From Desmodesmus armatus (Eukaryota > Chlorophyta > Chlorophyceae > Sphaeropleales > Scenedesmaceae), in NCBI GenBank assembly GCA_007449985.2, contig VIIQ02000155.1:174532-238531 (forward strand): a stretch of DNA of 64,000 nt, written 5' to 3'. Shown here one piece after another: positions 9,436 to 21,346 of this stretch. The position numbers and the translations under genes were made by a program. The notes beneath the pieces are model-generated. The model was not told the DNA's origin. It saw only the letters and a list, made by a program, of their open reading frames with translations, and ran no database searches. Numbering within the stretch: the stretch's first letter is position 1; every line of letters starts with the position of its first letter.

Positions 9436-12298
9436 CAGTAGCCCTGCAGCTGACAGGGATATGCAACGCAGATCCAGGAGCAAAGGCTTGTGACAAACGA
9501 CAGCGGAACCAGCGAAGCAGCAGAAGCTGAACAGCCATTCACCGCAAGATCAGCAGCAGCAGCAGCAGGATGAGAGGGGAGGGGGACCTGTAGGCTTGTC
9601 ACAGCGTGTCATGTTAGGCAGGTTTGCTGTATGCACAAAGCCACAATGCTTTTGTCATGGCGAAAGAGGGTACCTGTCGTTCTTAAGTGTGTGCTCTGGG
9701 TTGCTTTCACACATGGTGTGAGGCCGGACTCCCTCCCCCCTCCCGGGGACTTTTTTATGCTTGCTGTAGTGCAATCTGTGCACTGCTGTTACCCCCTCCC
9801 TCGTTACCATCCCTTACCTTCTGCAACCCCCCCTGCACCCCTCCCTTTGCATTCCTTGCTTTTCTTGCAACGTGTGTCTGCCCGCTCTTGCAACCTTCTT
9901 CCCTGCAGACTCTGTCAACTCTGTGACAAGCTTTGACAACCGCCCCCCAGGCAGCAGCAGCAGCAGCAGCGGGCCCCCAAGCAGCACCACCAGCGGCAGC
10001 AGCAGCAGCAGCGGCGGCCAAGCCCCCACCGGCAGCAGCACACTTCCGGGGCCCCTCCCAAGCAGCAGCAGCAGCAGCCGCAGCAGCAGCCGCAGCAGCA
10101 GCACCAGCAGCAGCGGCAGCAGCGGTCTCTCGTGTAACAGCAGGAGCATTGTATCACGAGGGAATTTGTCAGTAGCTGACAGCTGGTCTGAGGCTGCTCC
10201 CCTTACGTTGGACTTCATTCCACTGCCGCGGGGGCAGTGTGTGGGGTGGACGATAGGGGCGGATGCGCTGGCGGAGACGGACTGTGGGCTCAGATCGGCA
10301 GAGAAGTGAGTCAGGGAGGGATACCGTTGTGAGGGGTTGGTGTGCTGTGGTGTGGAAACATGCATCTGGGCCAATTGTGAGCTGTGTCAATGTGTCACTG
10401 TGTGTGTGGCCCTCGCACACGGGGAGGGGGGAGGGGGGCAGTGCGTGGGGTAGACAATTGGGGCGGATGCTCTAGCAGAGATGGACTGTGGGCTCAAGTC
10501 AGCTGAAAAGTGCGTCAGGGGTTGTGGAGGGGGGTCGGGGAGGGGGGGCAGTGTGTGGGGTGGACGACAGGGGTGGATGCACTGGCAGAGACTGACTGTG
10601 GGCTCAAGTCAGCTGAAAAGTGCGTCAGGGGGTTGGGGAGGGGGGTTGGGGAGGGGGGTCGGGGAGGGGGGGCAGTGTGTGGGGTGGACGACAGGGGTGG
10701 ATGCACTGGCAGAGACTGACTGTGGGCTCAAGTCGCCAGAGAAGTGAGTAGGGGGTGGGTGGTCGGGGGGTTTCCGTTGTGGTGGTGAGCCTGAGACGCA
10801 TGCAGCTGTTGTACTATGAGACGTGGATGCAGCTGTTATAACTAGTACCGTGACAAATATCAGAGGGGGGGGGGCTATCGGGGCGGATGCTCTGGCAGAG
10901 GCGGACTGTGGGTTCATAGTCGGCGGAGAAGTGCTTGCCACTGAGGGATCATGCTGTGCTGACCATCATGACATGTAGTTGTCGAGCGCCCGGGGGGGGG
11001 GGGGGGGGGGTGAGGAGCGTAGGGCTGCAGCAGAGACTGACTGTGGGACCTGCACTTCCTGTATATGCTGCCTTCGCTCCTTCGGTTTGACTCATGTTTG
11101 ACTTTCTGCTTGCTGTTCTCCCCCTACCGCCCCTGTTGCCCCTGCAATTACATCCTAGTCGAGTTCTGGCAGCTGGGCGACAATATCATCACTATGCAAC
11201 CTCAGGCTTATTATTGGTACATAACGCTGAACGCCCTGCACCAACTATACACACTGCTCCATGCTGTTCCATTTGGCTCTACTCCTGACTCCGCTGCTCT
11301 CCCCCCCCCCCCCCCACCCGCCCCCACCGCTGTCGCCGCTGCAGTTACATCCTTGTTGAATTCTGGCAGCTGGGCGACAACAGCACTATCAGCGGTGGCA
11401 GCATCGGCGGCCCGGGTTCAGGCCGGACCGGCCTTCCAAAAGTCCCTTACAACGGCCCCGTGATCGACATCAAGGTTTTAGCGGCCCGTGGCACTAAACC
11501 CTCCCTGACCTTCGCCTCCGATGGCCAGGATTTGAACAAGGTTATACCCCCGATCAGGGACCCGACAACGGGGCTTACCCCCGTGGGATCTTTTCAGGAT
11601 GATGCGGGGGTGGTTTACAACCGCCCGGTGTTGAGGATTATGTTTCCGACGGATTCGCCGGTGACGGATGTGGGGGACCCAGCTGACCCCAAATCATGGT
11701 GAGTGGTGTGTGTCTGAATTGTGGGGGGTTGGAAGAAGGGAGGCACAAGGATTGAGGTTGTATCGTGGCAGGATGATGCGCGGGTGGTGTACAACAAACT
11801 GGTTTCTGGACGGTCGATTTCGAAATCATCAGCAGTGCCTGTTCCGCCCCGCTTCCCCCTTCTCACATGCCCCCTTACCCCCCCCCCCCCTCTTTCACAG
11901 GTACATCACCATTGCCAACATGCCAGATCAGCAGGCCCTGCCCGCCTATGCCCTGCGCGCCTCCTGCATCAGCATCAACCCCCATCACTCACCCCCCCCC
12001 TCCCCCCGTTGCCCCCCCCCCTTTCAACAGGTACATCACCATTGCCAACATGCCAGATCAGCAGGCCCTGCCTGTCTATGCCCTGCGTGCCTCATGCATC
12101 AGCATCAACCCCCATCACTCACCCCCCCCTCCCCCCGTTGCCCCCCCCCCCTTTCAACAGTACATCACCATCGCCAACATGCCAGATCAGCAGGCCCTCC
12201 CTGCCTATGCCCTGCGCGCCTCCTGCATCAGCATCAACCCACCAGCCAAGGGCCCACTAGCAGCACCAGCAGCCAACAGGACCAGTAAGACAGCAGGC

Positions 12299-12333
<35 letters not shown>

Positions 12334-15327
12334 GCGGGAGCCTGGCATGCCGTGCCCTGTGCCTAGCCCTGGGGGCAAGCAGTGCAACGGACACGGCACA
12401 TGCAGGACAGACTCTACGGTGAGGGTGTGTGTGTTTGGGGGGGGGGGGCGTGCGTGCGTGCGTGTGTTGACACTTGTTCTCTCCCTACTACGCCGTACAA
12501 GACGTACTGCTGTTTCTATGCCTGCGATTTGTGTTCTCATGTGGCCAGTTGCAGCTGCTGCCACGGCCCCAGACTCATCTCTGCCAACCAGCCCTCTCAC
12601 AGGCTTGCCTTCCTCACACCTCCACTGTTACACTTCTCTCTGTTGCAGGACCTTTCCCCCGAGTACTCCCGCTACTGCGCCTGCGATGCTGGTTGGGGCT
12701 CTTGGGGTTGCCAGCTGCAGCTGCTGTCCCTGCCCCCACCTTCCCGCCTCAAACTTCCCCTGTCACACCACAGGACCTATCCCCCTGAGTACTCCCGCTA
12801 CTGTGCCTGCGGCGCCGGGTGGGGATCCTGGGGCTGTCAGCTGCAGCTGCTGTCCCTCCTCCTCAACACCCCCCATCTTTCACACTCCTGAACCCGTCTC
12901 ACACTTTCTTCCGTCATTTTCTTGCACCACAGGACCTATCACCCGAGCACTCCCGCTATTGTGCCTGTGACGCCGGTTGGGGCTCCTGGGGTTGCCAGCT
13001 TCAGCTGCTCTCCCTCCCCCTCAATGCCCCCGAGCCAGTCACAGCCACCATCCCCCCCGGCAAATGGGGCTACTGGGAGGTCAACCTGCCAGCCTGGCAG
13101 GGGGCCCCGGGCCAGGGTGGGCCGGGTGACGTGGCGGCGGCTGCGCGTGGCAGCAGCGGCGGTGGCGGTGGCAGCAATGAGCAGCTGCTGCTGATGGCGG
13201 AGAGGGTGCCGGGGCCGGGCATGGGGGGAAACCCACTGCTGTTCCTCAAGCCCTTTGACAATAAGGTGCGTGGATTTGGGGGGGGGGGGTGTCGCTTGGC
13301 TGTGTGTGCGACTGGAAGTGGGCTAGCCTGAGAGGTTGGGGGCCAGGGTGGGCCGGGTGACGTGGCGGCGGCTGCTCGTGGCAGCAGTGGCGGCGGTGGT
13401 GGCAGCAATGAGCAGCTGCTGCTGATGGCGGAGAGGGTGCCGGGGCCGGGCATGGGGGGTAACCCACTGCTGTTCCTCAAGCCCTTTGACAACAAGGTGC
13501 GTTGGTGTGTGGTGTGTGGGGGGGGGGGGGGGGGGGGGGCTGTGGTGTCACTTGGCTGTGTGTGCGGCTGGAAAGGTGCTAGCTTGAGGGGTTGGGCACT
13601 GTGATATGCTCGTGTGTCGGTTTCTTGGTGGTGTTGCAGCAAGTCCCTAGACACGGCTCAGCCTAGCTACTCATCGCCACATGCTCATTGGTGCCCCCTC
13701 CCCCCCCCCCCCCCACCCCCCTCTCTATCCTCCCCAGGACCACAATGAGCCCAGCCTTGATGAGATGTCGTTGGCTCAGTATGCTGACCTGCGCAGCTTC
13801 CAGCTGCAGCTCAACAGGCAGTTCATCAACTACAGGCTGCCACTGCGGGAGCCACGAGGACACACACCAGGTGGGGGTGGGGGGTGGGATAGCAATGAGG
13901 GGGGTGGGGGCTGAGGTTGAGGGGGAAGGGGAAGAGGGGGAGGGGGGCAACAAAATGGCAGGCTGCCTCTTAGGGAGGCACGAGGAGACACACCAGATGG
14001 GGAAGGTGTCACAGTGGGGAAGGGGGCCGGGGGAGGGGGAGGGGAGGGTGGGGGGGGTGGGGGGGGGGGGGGGGGCGAGTTTGTTGTATGTGGGGACAGG
14101 GGGCTTAGAGGGGCCAGAGGCAGTTCATCAACTACAGGCTGCCAGTTGGGGAGGCACGAGGACACACACCAGGTGGGGGCTAGCGCCTTGTTGAGGGGTT
14201 GGGGAATCAAAGGTTTCACGTCAATCATGCAGGGGCTGTCCTGTAGCGCTGTGACAGTTACAGCTAGACGGCTTCTTGTGGTAGCAGCTGGTGCTTTTGA
14301 GAACAGCATTCCCCGTTGCACTCCTCTGCAGTGGACTGCACAGATGCGCTCACAGAACAGGATGCACACTTTGCGTGACTGCTGTGCCCCGCTGTTGATT
14401 CTCTTATGCAGGCAGTCGTGGTCTTGCGCGCCCCGGCCGCTGGTACGTCGCAATCTACAACCCCAACGCCAGCCGCCCCCCCCCCCTCTCACTTGCCTTC
14501 CTTACCTCCCCCCTGGCCTATGCCTGCAGAATTTTCTGCACCCGGAACCCTGCCCACTTACTCATACTGCCTCTCTCCCCCTTCTCACTGCACACCCCGC
14601 AGGAAGTCAAGGTCTCGCGCGCCCCCGTCGCTGGTATGTCGCAATCTACAACTCCAACGCCAGCCGCCTATCAGAACCGGCCCGTGTGCGCCTATGGGTG
14701 CAGTACAGAGACCTTACCCGACAGCCCCCCGCATGCCCCTTCGACTGCAACGGTCGCGGCCGCTGCCTCGACCCCCTCACTCCCCTCCCTGGAATCGTCC
14801 GTGGCGGCAGTACCCTCCCCCAGGGTTTAGCCCGCCTTCCCGGCGATTCGAATTTGAATTCGAAAGCCCTGGGGCTAAACCCCGAGCTCGCAAACCTCAT
14901 CGCACTGGGGCCTCTGCAGGACTTGACACCACTGGATGCAGGGTTTATGTGCTCCTGCACGAAGGGTTTTGGCGGTTTGCTGTGCGAGGGGCGGGTGCAA
15001 AACCTGACAGTAGGGTCTGGGGAGCAGAAGGGCGGGCCGCAGGTTTTAGAACCCGGGGCCTGGTCTTACTACGTTGTGACAATTGATGGAGGGTTCAATC
15101 CGAACAGCGACAACCTTGGGATACAGTGGATCGTGGGTCAGCCGTCGTCGCCGCCGAGCAACTACAGCAATGCCTACATTTCTTTTGACCAGGGCCCACT
15201 GCACAGGTGTGTGAGCATATGGGGGTTAGGGAGGGGGGTGAGGTGTTTGGATATCAGAATTTAGTTTAACAGTCAAATAGTGCGCTCCTGGCAGCGATTA
15301 GAGGGCTTAGGTCTCACACAGTAGCAC

Positions 15328-15361
<34 letters not shown>

Positions 15362-18300
15362 TGCGCAGTCTGCATGAGATCGTCACAGTGTATGCACCCT
15401 CTTGCACAGCTCCCGACCCTGTTGTTGAGGCATGCCACTTCACAGCAACAAGCACAGTCTGCAAAATCGTTGCACCTGGTGCAATACACGATTATCCTCC
15501 TGTTGGCTGCCTTGTGTGGCTGCTACGCACCCCAAACCCTTTGAACTGAAGCCCAAATCCTGTAGTCCCCAACCCCCCAACCCTGTCAAACCTTTGTTAA
15601 TCCTAAGCCCTAAACCCTAAACCCTGTCTTGTGGTTGTCACTGCCTGCTCTGTCCCGTGCAATGCAATGCAGGCAGCAGCAGCTGATGGGCATGACGCGT
15701 CAGCAGGTGCGGCGTGGTATGACGCCCTACTCAAAGCTGGTGGTCAGGAGCAACCCACCACTGCCACTGCAGGTGAGGGGGGGGGGGTGTTGTGTGTAGG
15801 GTCCTGGGTTCAGGTGGTGGGTTCCCAGGGGATGAGAATTTTTTGAAAGGTGTGCATGGGGGGTTTGGGGGGGGGGGCGCTATGTGAGGTAATGTGCTGA
15901 TGGGATAGCACTTGTAATGGTGCTTTTTGAGCAGCCCGCTCTGCTGCTGCATGTGACAAGGGGTGAGGGACGATTGAGCGCGCATGGGGGGCGGGGGGGG
16001 GGGGTGTTGCACAATGTGGAGGAGCTTCACAACAACTGCACAAACAATCAAGGCAGTGATCCTTTGGCTCAACAGCCAATGTGAATACTCTTGCACCCAT
16101 TGAAGGGAAGGTCCCCGGAGGCCAGCCAAGCCCTGGCGGGACGTACGTGGTGTCAGTCTTCAACTAGGATTACGTCACCAACACCCCCTTCATCTACAGC
16201 CTCACACTCTTGCCCCTCTAGGCCTGTGCTGCTGCACCACGCTTCCTCACTGATTGTGCACAACACATCTGACCCAATATCACACACCTCCCCCCTCCTC
16301 CGCCCCCCACCCACCGTCCATCACCCCCCTGCCTGCAAACACAGGTGCCGGGAGGTCAGCTAAGCCCTGGTGGGACGTACGTGGTGTCTGTCTTCAACAA
16401 CGATTACGTCACCAACACCCCCTTCATCTACAGCCTCACACTCTTGCCCCCCTAGGCCTGTGCTGCTGCACCACGCTTCCTCACTGGTTGTGCACAACAC
16501 ATCTGACCCAATATCACACACCTCCCCCCTCCTCCCCCCCCCCCCCCAAACCGTCCATCACCCCCCTGCCTGCAAACACAGGTGCCGGGAGGTCAGCTCA
16601 GCCCTGGTGGGACGTACGTGGTGTCCGTTTTCAACAACGACTACGTCACCAACACGCCCTTCATCTACAGCCTCACCTTCTACGTCCACACGGAAGGCAA
16701 CTCCTACCTACACCCCTACATGAGCATCCTACTCGGCGTAACCGCCGCTGTGATCTTATGCCTTGCCATGACCCTTTGTAAACGGTTGGTGGTGAGGTAC
16801 GGGTTCGTGCCCTGGCGGTGGCGGCAGCGGCGGCGGCAGCTTTTGCAGGCGGCTGCTGCTGGAGGGGGCCCAGGGGGCCAAGGCAACAGCCTGGCGTTGG
16901 TGTTGATGGCGCAGGGGCAGCCGGCGAGCAGGGGGTACCACCAGAGATCTTCAACACCTTCCCATGCAGGTGGGTTGGCTTGCTTGTGGTCAAATCCATC
17001 AGCATCCCAAGAAGGAGCTACTGGCTGACCGCTTCCAGACGACTTGAGAATGTTCGTGTGCTTATATGGATGTTAGGGTGGGGCGGTAGGGTTGGGGGAG
17101 GGGGCTTGTTAAGCCTGGGAGTGGTGGCGTGGTGGCTGTGTGTGGTAGGCAGCGAGGTGGTATCAGGGAACAGCATAGGGCTGGTGGCAGTTGGTCAGGG
17201 GCAACCCACAGAGCCAAACACTGGTTGCTTCCGTGTTTGTACAGCCAGATGTGGGGCTGAGGGCGTGCACTGACATCAACTTGGCCCTTAACAGCTGTCC
17301 GCTGGGTTACTCTGACCCTGATCTTGATCTGGTTCTGTTCTGCTCGGTTCTGGTTGCACAATCTGCAGGCCATATGCAGTCAAGGAGTTCCAGAAAAGGC
17401 AGCACGAGGCCATGCAGCAGCAGCAGGAGGAGGACTCTGCAGCAGCAGCAGCAGCAGCAGCTACAGATGATGTCGCCAACAGACCCGACCAAACAGTGCG
17501 CCGCTCACCCACTGCTGCTGCGACAGCAGCGGCAGCAGCAGCGGCAGCGACGGCTGCCGCTAATGCTGCCGCCCTGGATGCTGCTGGCAGCATTACTGCC
17601 GGCCGTGCAGATCTGGAGGCAGGCCGCACACCCACAGCAGCAGCAGTAGCGTCACCGGTGTCACCAGCAGTAGCGTCACCGGCAGCAGTAGCGTCACCGG
17701 CAGCAATGTCACCCGGGCAGCAGTGGTGGCGGCTGCCGAACCTCCACTGGAGCAGTGCTGCCACACGGGAGGACACACCCATGGCAGCAGTAGCGTCACC
17801 AGCAGCAGCAGTGTCACCAGCAGCAGCAGGAGAGAGGGTCAAGGCTGCCGACTCTCCCCCTGCCCCTGGTGCTGCCGGCGTGAAGGGCACTACAGCAGCA
17901 GCAGACGCAACAGCAGCAGCAGGAGGCACCGGTGCTGATGACTTTGACGTCCCTAGCTGTGCAGTGTGCCTGTGTGAGTACGCCTCAGGGGAGTTAGTGC
18001 GGCAGCTGCCCTGTCACCACGAATTTCACCAGAGCTGCATTGATCAGTGGATGGTGAGTCACGGCACTTGCCCCATCTGCAGGGCGCCCCTGTGGCCCGG
18101 TGCACTAGAAGATGAGGCACAGTCAGGGGATGGTGGCAGCAATGGACAGGGGGACAGCGACCCCGCGGCGATCTACGTGCACCATGATTTGCCAGGGGGG
18201 CGTGGGGGTGCGGGGGCAATGGGAGACAGGGATTGGGTGAGGGTGCTGCGACAGTGGCGGGAGAGGAACCGGCAGCAGCAGATGCAGCGGCAGCAGCGGC

Positions 18301-18608
18301 ACCGGCTGCAGGAGGACGAAGCAGCAGCAGCAGCAGCAGCAGCAGCGCCGGTGACAGGCTGGCAGGAGCTGGCTATGGCCCAGCAGCAGCAGCAGCAGCA
18401 TGAGGCGCTGGCAGTCACTGTGCCTCCGCAAGAGCAGCAGCAGCAGCAGCACCAGCAGCCGCCGCACCTGGTGGCGGCTGCTGCTGCCGCTGCTGCTGGC
18501 AGCAATGCTGCTGGTGACACTAGTGACACTGCTGCTGCTGGCAGTGACACCTTCATGGGTGCATTCACCCTGGGGCGCCGCCGCCAGCAGAGGGACCAGT
18601 CGCAGTGA
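8546..18608 (+). CDS. EGF-like transmembrane RING-H2 protein, likely E3 ligase
   Basis: Proposed exons: 8546-8630, 9909-10305, 11345-11698, 12031-12418, 12933-13265, 13738-13870, 14603-15206, 15673-15772, 16582-16934 and 17369-18608. All phases match, giving 1328 residues. Exon 1 encodes a signal peptide (hydrophobic core VGVSLLLALGAITAIA). A Ser/Gly-rich linker follows, then two EGF-like modules: one with CNGHGTC and YCACDAGWGSWGC, split between exons 4 and 5, and one in exon 7 with CPFDCNGRGRC and MCSCTKGFGGLLC. One transmembrane helix (ILLGVTAAVILCLAMTL, about residues 846-866) is followed by Arg/Lys, placing the C-terminus in the cytosol. The RING-H2 finger (about 1112-1153) has every ligand of C-x2-C-x14-C-x-H-x2-H-x2-C-x10-C-x2-C. 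The inferred role is a receptor-like E3 ubiquitin ligase. Exons 4, 5 and 9 have alternative tandem acceptors, so the exact choice needs transcripts. Confidence 0.82.
10229..10932 (+). repeat. Tandem copies of exon 2 3' end and donor
   Basis: The last 75-80 bases of exon 2, from GGCAGTGTGTGGGGTGGA to GAGAAGTGAG, recur in the intron at about 10438, 10548 and 10670, with a weaker copy at 10882. Each ends near GAAAAGTGCG or GAGAAGTGAG, so each carries a potential donor. Confidence 0.85.
11147..11395 (+). repeat. Duplicated exon 3 start
   Basis: The exon 3 start (CAG then TTACATCCTTGTTGAATTCT, 11345 on) has an upstream copy at about 11147 reading ATTACATCCTAGTCGAGTTC. That copy follows CCTGCA rather than CAG, so its acceptor looks lost. 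Confidence 0.8.
11891..12240 (+). repeat. Triplicated exon 4 acceptor region, 130-bp period
   Basis: Copies start at 11901, 12031 and 12161, each after a poly-C tract and a CAG acceptor, and read YITIANMPDQQALP. Copies 1 and 2 end in a Pro-rich run before the next acceptor; only copy 3 leads into the rest of the exon. Copies 2 and 3 share one open frame. Copy 3 lacks the leading G needed to complete the Trp codon left by exon 3. Confidence 0.9.
12641..13025 (+). repeat. Triplicated exon 5 acceptor region
   Basis: Copies of the EGF segment (EYSRYCACDAGWGSWGCQ, with variants) begin after CAG at 12649, 12774 and 12933. Only the third continues into downstream coding sequence; the first two drift into Pro/Leu-rich or stop-containing sequence. 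Confidence 0.9.
13109..13495 (+). repeat. Duplicated exon 5 3' end with donor
   Basis: The segment from GGCCAGGGTGGGCCGGGTGA to the AAG/GTGCGT donor occurs at 13109-13265 and again at about 13341-13495, nearly identical in both. Confidence 0.9.
13819..14180 (+). repeat. Triplicated exon 6 3' end
   Basis: The exon 6 end (CAGTTCATCAACTACAGGCT to CACACACCAG and GTGGGG) recurs at about 13960 (partial) and 14118. Confidence 0.85.
14409..14670 (+). repeat. Duplicated exon 7 start
   Basis: Two acceptor-led copies, after 14412 and 14602, both encode the stretch ending RWYVAIYN. Only the second continues into the EGF-containing exon; the first runs into poly-C. Confidence 0.88.
15600..15626. repeat. 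Interstitial telomere-type motif (CCCTAAA)
   Basis: Two adjacent CCCTAAA units lie in the intron before exon 8 of the EGF-RING gene. Similar short arrays occur at 54577-54600 and 63874-63925. Confidence 0.8.
16101..16700 (+). repeat. Triplicated exon 9 start, one copy with a stop
   Basis: Three copies, at about 16108, 16346 and 16582, encode GTYVVSVFN and onward. Copy 1 has TAG in place of an Asn codon (CTTCAACTAGGATTACG). Copies 1 and 2 end in CTCTTGCCC and a stop, while copy 3 reads on to the transmembrane helix. The intervening DNA is also repeated. Confidence 0.92.
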
Positions 18609-21346
18609 AGGGGCTCATTAGTCATGAGCCCTGATGACTAACCCGGCGATGAGTCATCTCCAATGAACCCCTGATGATCTCGGCAATGGACCCCTGAGGA
18701 GGGTGTGGGGATGCTAAACCCAAGCAGCACATGTGCATACCATGTGTTGCTGCTGCAGTGCAGGCAGTTGGTTGTGCTCATCTTTGTGCGTGTGTTGAGC
18801 CTTGGAGTTGTGTTGGGCCTCAAGGATGCTTTCAGGGCGGCAGGGGTTGAGGTTGCATTGTGCTGCTGTGTACACTCTACTGCTTGTTGGAGGTGGGCCC
18901 ATCCATTGGTGTTGCGTGTCGTACAAGACGTGCATCCAGCATACACGTGCCTGAAGGCGCATGTGAGCTCGGTGCAGCAAGGGAATGCATATATTCGTGC
19001 GTTGCGTCACCATTGCTGGCCGGCATGACATGCAAGGAATCATTGCCTGCATTGCTCACAGTGCTGTTTGTTGACAGCTGATGTGTGCAACAGCAGTTGC
19101 GTGTGTGTGAGCAACAGCGCTGCTGCTTGTGAGCAACAGCAGCAGCGACGCGGCAGTTGTCAGATGCATGCAAGACAGGTGGAGCGAGAGGTGGGTGTCA
19201 TATCCCAACTGGAGCGCTGCGGTTGCCATCAGCAGCAGTGGGAACGGGTGTCCCGGCTCGCTTAATAGAGCCGCTGTGCCTGCATCCCTGTGGGCGCAGC
19301 CTGCTGCTGGGGGCAATTTGCTGTGCCGCGGTGGCTGTGCAGGTGGTGGTGGTGGTGCTGCTGCTGCTGCCCTCGAGGTGAAGCAGTCACAGCAGCTGCA
19401 GCAGCGATGGTAGCGCGGGTGTTGCAAATGATACGATGGTGGTAGCCAAGTCTACAACTACTGTTGTGCTTGGCCTGGAGCGCGCTGGGAAGGTCGCAGC
19501 ACACTAACTCAACAGGCGCATTGCAGCTGCCCCCTCCACGTCGAGACGTGCAGGTGACCCCGTGTCAGCACGCACATGGCTGCATGTATACAAGTCTGGC
19601 AAGCTTGCATGTGGGCTGTCCATGCGTTGGGATGGCAGTGTGTCACAGTGGGAGAGACACACCCAAGGCCAATGGCGTGCTGTGGTGTGGTGTACATTGC
19701 ATGGGGTGGGATCCCCTGTGGCGCAAGGAGGGGGGGTTGGCGCATGTGTTGTTGCTTTGGTTTGCAGTGGCTGATGCAACACCAGCCATGTGTTGTATAG
19801 TGTCTATGCGGTACAGCGTTTGTGCATTGAGTCAGCCGTGCACTGCTTGCGTGGGTTGCAAGACTGGTAGTGAGGATGATTTGAACAGCTCTCGTGCTGT
19901 TTTCAGTTGCTTCTTGGTTGCTCTTACAAGTTGTCAGACTATCTTTGTCATGTACAGCATGCATGTAGGGTTGAGTTGGTGCACATGTATACCTCGTGGA
20001 TGGCCTGCCTCATCGTGAGATGTAGAATCTCTTCTGTTTGGAACCCTGACCCCAGCACTGACAGGCCTGGCAGTTTGACCAGGGAAGGAACGGTTCAGAT
20101 GTCACCCCAGTGGGGGTGCCTAGGTCAAGACCTAGTCGCTGGCATGAGTATTGTGCCTATACGTTTATGTGTATGCCTGGCTGTGGCAGCCAGTGCGAAG
20201 GCCTTTGTTAGTGTATGATGCCTGGTAACGGGTTGAGCACATCAACACCCTGGAACGGCAGGAGGAGCAGCAACAGCAGCAGCTGCTGGGGCAACAAGGG
20301 CTCCAGAGCACCCAGCCCTTGCGCTGCTGCGTTTCGCTAACAGCACTGATTTTGAGGCTGAGAGACATCATGTCACAAGGCTTGTGGCAGCCAACAAACG
20401 CTATCTCGATAGCTCTTGACCTGTCAGCTGACCATATGTGCAACTGCCTGTTTGACCTAATCTGTATGTCAATCTGCCTCTGTGTACATTGTCTGAGAGA
20501 GATGGCATCACGCACCACAGAATCACTTTGACTTCCGATCCACAACAACACGATCAGCACCAGCCGGTCTGTCATCATGCTGTGTGTGCAATCTGCAACA
20601 CATTGAAACAACTTCCCTTTGCAGGTCATGTGTTGTTTCCAGCTGCTCACTGAACTTGACTGGAAGTGACAGGAAGGGATCACTGCGACAGCACATTTGT
20701 TTGGACCACAGCTGTGGTCACCTGCAGGAATCAAAGCCTTCCCCAGCTGTGGTCACCTTCATGTCACAGTGAGCCAAGGGTTGGGGGGCCCCGAAGCTCG
20801 TCTAGCTTCAGCTGCACATGCATAAGCATCACTATCCACTTGTTCCCGTTGACAGACACGGCAGCTTCTGCCTCTGCGATCTTACTACAAAGCCTTCCCC
20901 AGGGCGTGACACCCTGTGGCACACATGTCACAGCCACAGTTGCCTGGATGCACTGGACGCTCACTCGCTCACATCTTATCAATTTTCATTATGTTCTAGC
21001 CTGTTCTGGCAGGCCTGCACCTGCTGCCGTCCATATGATGACTACGGATATGATTCAGTTATGAGCAAAGTCATCTGCGGATCGTAACATCACGAGTCTT
21101 TCTGGCCAGAGAATGCTTGAGCAGTATCTAGTTGTGATTCAATCCGTAATTTTGACAGGTCGTGCATCCCACAAGCGGCTGTGCATTGAACCAGCCGAGT
21201 TCCCGCCGAAAGTCTTCACCACCAACAGCCCAAGCCCAAACACGGATTTCGAAACTCTTTTGCTGTTGTACGCCTTTTATATATGTTCTTTGTGTGCGAT
21301 GTTACAAAGTCACGGCTTCGACAGAAACGGCTGCTAGGCACTTGCC
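18609..21346. other. Intergenic region
   Basis: No gene is supported. A Gln-rich open piece at about 20228-20340 (VEHINTLERQEEQQQQQLL) could be a stray exon. The right part presumably holds the subtilase promoter. Confidence 0.4.
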
